A stretch of 46,666 bases of DNA, from NCBI GenBank assembly GCA_902475245.1, contig CABRYP010000018.1, positions 1 through 46,666 of the forward strand, written 5' to 3'. Shown in pieces: positions 42,654 through 46,666 of the stretch (the first letter of the stretch is position 1; every line of letters starts with the position of its first letter). The translations under genes were made by a program, and so were the position numbers. This stretch comes from an uncultured Collinsella sp. (GTDB lineage: Bacteria; Actinomycetota; Coriobacteriia; Coriobacteriales; Coriobacteriaceae). The notes beneath the pieces were generated by a model. That model was not told the origin of the DNA. It ran no database searches and worked only from the letters and a program-made list of their open reading frames with translations.

Positions 42654-44460
42654 AACTCTCATGGGCAGCATCCGTGACTATATGAAAGTCACTGTTGCCA
42701 CGCCGTTGCTCGTGCTTGGCGAGGTGCTCTGCGAGATGCTGATTCCATTTATCACCGCCAACCTGATCGACGCTATCAAAGACGGCGCCACCGTAGCCGA
42801 GATGCTTCCCACCGCAGGCTTTTTGGTGCTCATCGCGCTGACGTCGCTTGCTTTTGGCGCCGCGGCCGGCGTCACCTGCAGCCATGCGAGCTGCGGGTTC
42901 GCCAAGAACCTGCGTCACGACCTGTTCTACAAGATCCAGACGTTCAGCTTTGCCAACATCGATGAGTTCTCGAGCTCCTCGCTCGTCACGCGCCTGACCA
43001 CCGATATCAACAACGTGCAGCAGGCCTTTATGATGATCATCCGTATCGCCGTGCGCGCGCCGCTGGTATTGATCTTCGCCTTTACCATGGCGTTTATCAT
43101 GGGCGGCAGCGTCGCCATGGTCTACCTGGTCATCATTCCGCTGCTGGGCTTTGGACTGTTCTTTATCATCTTTAAGGTGCGCCCCATCTTCTCGCGCGTG
43201 TTCCACAAGTACGATGCCCTTAACGAGTCCGTCGAGGAAAACGTCACCGGCATGCGCGTAGTCAAGAGCTATGTGCGCGAAGACTTTGAGAAGGAGAAGT
43301 TCGCGACCGCCGCGCGCGACGTCCAGATGGACTTCACCCGCGCCGAGAAGCTGCTCGCCTTTAACAACCCCATGATGAACATCTGCGTCAACGGCGCGTT
43401 TGTCGTCATCATCTACCTGGGCTCCAAGCTCATCATCACGAGCCAGGGCACGCTGTTCGACGTGGGCCAGCTCTCCTCGACCTTTACCTATGGTTTCCAG
43501 ATTCTCATGAGCCTGATGCAGCTGTCGATGATCTTTGTCATGGTGACCATGGCCGACGAATCGGCACACCGCATTGCCGAGGTGCTGGCCGCCGAGCCCA
43601 CGATCGCCGATCCCGCCGAGCCCGTGCTCGAGGTTGCCGACGGTTCCATCGACTTTGACCACGTGAGTTTTAAGTATTCCAAGCATGCGAAGCGCCAGGC
43701 GCTCGACGATATCGACCTGCACATTACGAGCGGCGAGACCATCGGCATCATCGGCGGTACCGGCTCGGCCAAGTCCACGCTCGTTAACCTCATCGCCCGC
43801 CTGTACGACACCACCGAAGGCGCTGTGCGCGTGGGCGGCGTGGACGTGCGCGACTACGACCTGGACGCGCTGCGTCACCAGGTCGCCATGGTGCTGCAGA
43901 AAAACGTGCTGTTTAGCGGCACCGTCGCCGAGAACCTGCGTTGGGGCGACCCGAACGCCACCGACGAGGAAGTCCGCGAGGCAGCGCATCTGGCCTGCGC
44001 CGACGAGTTTGTCGACGGTTTCCCCAAGGGCTACGACACCTGGATCGAACAGGGCGGCTCCAATGTTTCCGGCGGTCAGAAGCAGCGCCTGTGCATTGCA
44101 CGCGCCCTGCTGCGTCGCCCCAAGATCTTGATCCTGGACGACTCCACCAGCGCCGTCGACACCAAGACCGACGCCAAGATCCGCGCAGGGCTGGCAAGCT
44201 ATCTGCCCAACACGACCAAGCTCATCATCGCCCAGCGCATCAGCTCCGTGCAGGACGCAGACCGCATCATCGTCATGGAGGGCGGCCGTATCGCGCAGAT
44301 CGGCAACCATGACGAGCTACTCAAGACGAGCGAGATCTACCGCGAGACCTTTACCTCGCAAAACAAGATGTCTGCCGAGGGCGAAGGGGCCGTCGAGGCC
44401 GACACCGAGGCATCCGCAACGCAAGCTCAGACCCAGGAAGGAGGCGAGGCACATGAGTAA
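42646..44460 (+). CDS. ABC exporter half-transporter, subunit 1 (degenerate ATP site)
   Basis: This 604-residue protein has an N-terminal six-helix exporter domain (about 1-310) and a nucleotide-binding domain. Walker A is GGTGSAKST (370-378, Ala in place of a Gly), the signature NVSGGQKQRLCIARAL is canonical, and Walker B ILDDSTSAVD ends in Asp499 instead of the catalytic Glu. That pattern marks the weak-site partner of heterodimeric multidrug exporters such as BmrCD, LmrCD and TM287/288. GGGAGG precedes the ATG, which overlaps the marR stop. The partner gene overlaps its end. It probably exports drugs or peptides. Confidence 0.92.
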   Translation: MIKTLMGSIRDYMKVTVATPLLVLGEVLCEMLIPFITANLIDAIKDGATVAEMLPTAGFLVLIALTSLAFGAAAGVTCSHASCGFAKNLRHDLFYKIQTFSFANIDEFSSSSLVTRLTTDINNVQQAFMMIIRIAVRAPLVLIFAFTMAFIMGGSVAMVYLVIIPLLGFGLFFIIFKVRPIFSRVFHKYDALNESVEENVTGMRVVKSYVREDFEKEKFATAARDVQMDFTRAEKLLAFNNPMMNICVNGAFVVIIYLGSKLIITSQGTLFDVGQLSSTFTYGFQILMSLMQLSMIFVMVTMADESAHRIAEVLAAEPTIADPAEPVLEVADGSIDFDHVSFKYSKHAKRQALDDIDLHITSGETIGIIGGTGSAKSTLVNLIARLYDTTEGAVRVGGVDVRDYDLDALRHQVAMVLQKNVLFSGTVAENLRWGDPNATDEEVREAAHLACADEFVDGFPKGYDTWIEQGGSNVSGGQKQRLCIARALLRRPKILILDDSTSAVDTKTDAKIRAGLASYLPNTTKLIIAQRISSVQDADRIIVMEGGRIAQIGNHDELLKTSEIYRETFTSQNKMSAEGEGAVEADTEASATQAQTQEGGEAHE

Positions 44461-46372
44461 GGCAACGACCGCCGAGCGCGCGCTCAACCGTAAGGGCGGC
44501 ACCATGTCGCGCCTCATCAAGACGCTCTTTGGCTTCTATCCCGTGCTTTTGCCCCTTGTCGTCGCCGGCGTGGTGCTCTGCGCCATCATCAACTCCATCG
44601 GCCCGACCTTCCTGCAGAGCGCCCTGCAGATTATTAGCGAATCGTGGCAGTCGGGCGATTGGGAAGCCGCACAGCCCAAGATTCTGCAGCTCGTGACCAC
44701 CCTCGCCTGCATCTACGGCGTCGGTGTCCTGTCCTCGCTCTTCTGGAACCGCGCCATGGCTATCGTCACGCAGGGCTCGCTCGAGAAGCTGCGCGAGATG
44801 ATGTTCAACCGCATGCAGGACCTGCCGATCCGCTACTTCGACACGCACCAGCGCGGCGATATCATGAGCCACTACACCAACGACATCGATACGCTGCGCC
44901 AGATGATCAGTCAGTCGCTGCCCAACCTGCTCATGACGATCATCATCATCGTCACGGTGTTCTTTATCATGCTGTACTACAGCGTGTGGATGTGCCTGGT
45001 CATCATCGCAGGCGTCGCCTTTATGACCTTTATGACCAAGCTGCTCGGCTCCAACTCCGCGCGCTTCTTTATTGCGCAGCAGACCGAGCTCGGCGTGGTC
45101 GAGGGCCATATCGAGGAGGTCATGAACGGCCAGAAGGTCGTCAAGGCGTTCTGCCACGAGTCTGCCGCCGAGGCCGATTTTGACGAGCGCAACGAAAAGC
45201 TCTTCGAGGTCTCCCAGAAGGCCAACATGTACGCCAACATCCTCATGCCCATCCTTATGAACCTGGGCAACCTGCTCTACGTGCTGGTCGCACTGGCGGG
45301 CGGCATTTTCCTGGCGCTGGGCGTGCCCAACCTGAGCATCTCGGGCATGGCGCTGTCCATCGCCGTCGTGGTGCCGTTCCTCAACATGACCAAGCAGTTC
45401 TGCGGACAGATCGGCCAGATCTCGCAGCAGATCAACGCCGTGGTCATGGGCCTCGCCGGCGCCGACCGCATCTTTGAGCTCATCGACGAGAAGCCCGAGG
45501 CCGACGAAGGCTACGTGACGCTCGTCAACGCACAGGTGAACCCCGAGACTTGGGAGTTCGAGGAGGCTGACCACCACACCGGCATGTGGGCGTGGAAACA
45601 TCCGCACCGCGCAACCGGCGAGATCGAGTACGTCCCGCTGCGCGGCGACTTGGTCATGGACAACGTCGACTTTGGCTACACCCCCGACCACGAGGTCCTG
45701 CACGGCGTGTCCGTGTTTGCCAAGCCGGGTCAGAAGGTCGCGTTTGTCGGCGCCACCGGTGCCGGTAAGACGACCATCACCAACCTCATCAACCGCTTCT
45801 ATGACATCGCCGACGGCAAGATTCGCTACGACGGCATCAACGTCAATAAGATCCGCAAGGCCGATCTGCGCCGCTCGCTGGGCGTCGTGCTGCAGGACGT
45901 GAACCTGTTCACCGGCACCGTGATGGACAACATCCGCTACGGCAACCTGGATGCGACCGACGAGGAGTGCATCGCGGCGGCCAAGCTCGCGGGCGCAGAC
46001 GACTTTATCACCCGCCTGCCCGACGGCTACGACACGATGCTCACCGGCAACGGCGCACAGCTGTCGCAGGGCCAGCGCCAGCTGATCTCGATCGCCCGCG
46101 CCGCCGTCGCCGATCCGCCGGCGATGATTCTAGACGAGGCCACGAGCTCCATCGACACCCGCACCGAGGCCATCGTGCAGGCGGGCATGGATAAGCTCAT
46201 GGAGGGCCGCACGACGTTTGTCATCGCACACCGCCTGTCCACCGTGCGCAACTCCGACGCGATCATCTGTCTGGACCACGGCCGTATCATCGAGCGCGGC
46301 AACCACGACGAGCTGATCGCCAAGCGCGGGTACTACTACCAGCTGTACACGGGTGCGTTTGAGCTGGAGTAG
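44453..46372 (+). CDS. ABC exporter half-transporter, subunit 2 (catalytic ATP site)
   Basis: This 639-residue partner has the exporter membrane domain, a linker of about 60 residues before the nucleotide-binding domain, Walker A GATGAGKTT (433-441), Walker B AMILDEATSSIDT with Glu562, and the switch His in VIAHRLSTVR. Its own signature is LSQGQ, which would face the degenerate Walker site of subunit 1, while subunit 1's canonical signature faces its intact site. The ATG at 44453 overlaps the stop of subunit 1 by 8 bases and has AGGAGG upstream; an in-frame ATG at 44309 lies inside the preceding gene. Confidence 0.93.
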   Translation: MSKATTAERALNRKGGTMSRLIKTLFGFYPVLLPLVVAGVVLCAIINSIGPTFLQSALQIISESWQSGDWEAAQPKILQLVTTLACIYGVGVLSSLFWNRAMAIVTQGSLEKLREMMFNRMQDLPIRYFDTHQRGDIMSHYTNDIDTLRQMISQSLPNLLMTIIIIVTVFFIMLYYSVWMCLVIIAGVAFMTFMTKLLGSNSARFFIAQQTELGVVEGHIEEVMNGQKVVKAFCHESAAEADFDERNEKLFEVSQKANMYANILMPILMNLGNLLYVLVALAGGIFLALGVPNLSISGMALSIAVVVPFLNMTKQFCGQIGQISQQINAVVMGLAGADRIFELIDEKPEADEGYVTLVNAQVNPETWEFEEADHHTGMWAWKHPHRATGEIEYVPLRGDLVMDNVDFGYTPDHEVLHGVSVFAKPGQKVAFVGATGAGKTTITNLINRFYDIADGKIRYDGINVNKIRKADLRRSLGVVLQDVNLFTGTVMDNIRYGNLDATDEECIAAAKLAGADDFITRLPDGYDTMLTGNGAQLSQGQRQLISIARAAVADPPAMILDEATSSIDTRTEAIVQAGMDKLMEGRTTFVIAHRLSTVRNSDAIICLDHGRIIERGNHDELIAKRGYYYQLYTGAFELE

Positions 46373-46386
46373 GAACGGTTACTGAC

Positions 46387-46492
46387 GGAGGGTGCCCCGG
46401 GGCGTCGGGGTAATTCCTCCGTGCTCAAACATTCTCGCTTCGCTGCGAAACTGCGCGCGGAGGAAATACCCCGCCGCCCCGGGGCACCCTCC
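46387..46492. repeat. long inverted repeat after the ABC operon
   Basis: Left arm 46387-46424 (starting GGAGGGTGCCCCGGGGCG) and right arm 46455-46492 (ending CGCCCCGGGGCACCCTCC) match over 38 bp with three mismatches. The 30-base loop holds a small CGCTTCGCTGCG hairpin. No gene is here. Very stable, it could protect or end the ABC transcript. Confidence 0.8.
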
Positions 46493-46535
46493 TGCGCGCA
46501 ATCAGCCCGTTGTTTAAAACGGAATAAAGGTTAGT

Positions 46536-46571
46536 GAGGCCCTGGCCGTTTGGCCAGGGCCTCGTTTTGTT
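46536..46571 (+). terminator. rho-independent terminator of the marR-ABC operon
   Basis: A perfect 12-bp stem GAGGCCCTGGCC/GGCCAGGGCCTC with a 4-base loop is followed by GTTTTGTT. Confidence 0.9.
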
Positions 46572-46662
46572 AGTCTTTTTGGGACGGGGCTTTTTGACTA
46601 CTTTGAGGGTGCGCAGGCAGGGCGGCGAAAGTAGCTAAAAAGGCCCCGTCCCAAAAAGACTA
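46571..46662. repeat. inverted repeat at the window end
   Basis: Arms 46571-46604 (starting TAGTCTTTTTGGGACGGGGC) and 46628-46662 mirror each other with one extra base and two changes, around a 23-base loop. Its function is unknown; it is distinct in sequence from the repeat just before it. Confidence 0.75.
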
Positions 46663-46666
46663 CCCG

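Overview
The window reads as chromosomal DNA of a gut actinobacterium of the Coriobacteriia, most likely Collinsella or a close relative. This rests on the GC-rich codon use, the gene set (UbiD-type decarboxylase, DUF4143 ATPases, 64-residue ATP synthase c subunit) and the many short palindromic repeats at gene ends. The genus is an inference from overall resemblance; no database search was possible. There is no prophage, insertion sequence, CRISPR array or tRNA gene that I can see.

Layout. 1-972 is the 5' part of a 16S rRNA gene on the minus strand, with its leader behind it. 1374-4259 (minus) holds a phosphohexomutase, a homocysteine methyltransferase and a DtxR-type metal regulator, divergent from pepT (plus). 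5732-8410 holds a structured repeat, an LCP cell-wall ligase and murA. 8499-15382 is a complete F-type ATP synthase operon (I-B-E-F-H-A-G-D-C, minus). 15663-24193 holds upp, glpK, a Sua5/TsaC-type tRNA-modification gene, a hicAB toxin-antitoxin pair with its operator, prmC with a large insertion, prfA and an M20 peptidase. 24266-28259 holds a three-gene amino-acid ABC importer and an aldose-1-epimerase-like gene. 28339-35255 holds an orphan membrane protein and a same-strand cluster: LpdD-like/Nudix fusion, SLC13-type transporter, UbiD, UbiX and a MerR regulator. 35417-41453 holds an MFS exporter, two DUF4143 ATPases each preceded by three repeats of 33-bp period, a low-molecular-weight phosphatase, a TIGR04076-like protein and a pyridoxal-kinase-like gene. 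42147-46372 is a MarR regulator with a heterodimeric ABC exporter.

The most interesting system is the UbiD cluster. UbiX makes prenylated FMN, UbiD uses it to (de)carboxylate an aromatic or unsaturated acid, and the SLC13-type permease would carry the acid. The fifth protein joins an LpdD-like prenylated-flavin chaperone domain to a Nudix domain of isopentenyl-diphosphate-isomerase type that keeps its metal ligands but has Ala in place of the isomerase catalytic Cys. I infer a cofactor-supply protein, possibly feeding dimethylallyl monophosphate to UbiX.

The second is a ~146-bp element present three times (5732, 21273, 41901). All three stems are kept while their sequences change in compensating fashion, which is strong evidence for a folded RNA. 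The third is the family of palindromes planted at the 3' ends of genes, some of which supply the stop codon and one of which lies in frame inside a peptidase gene.
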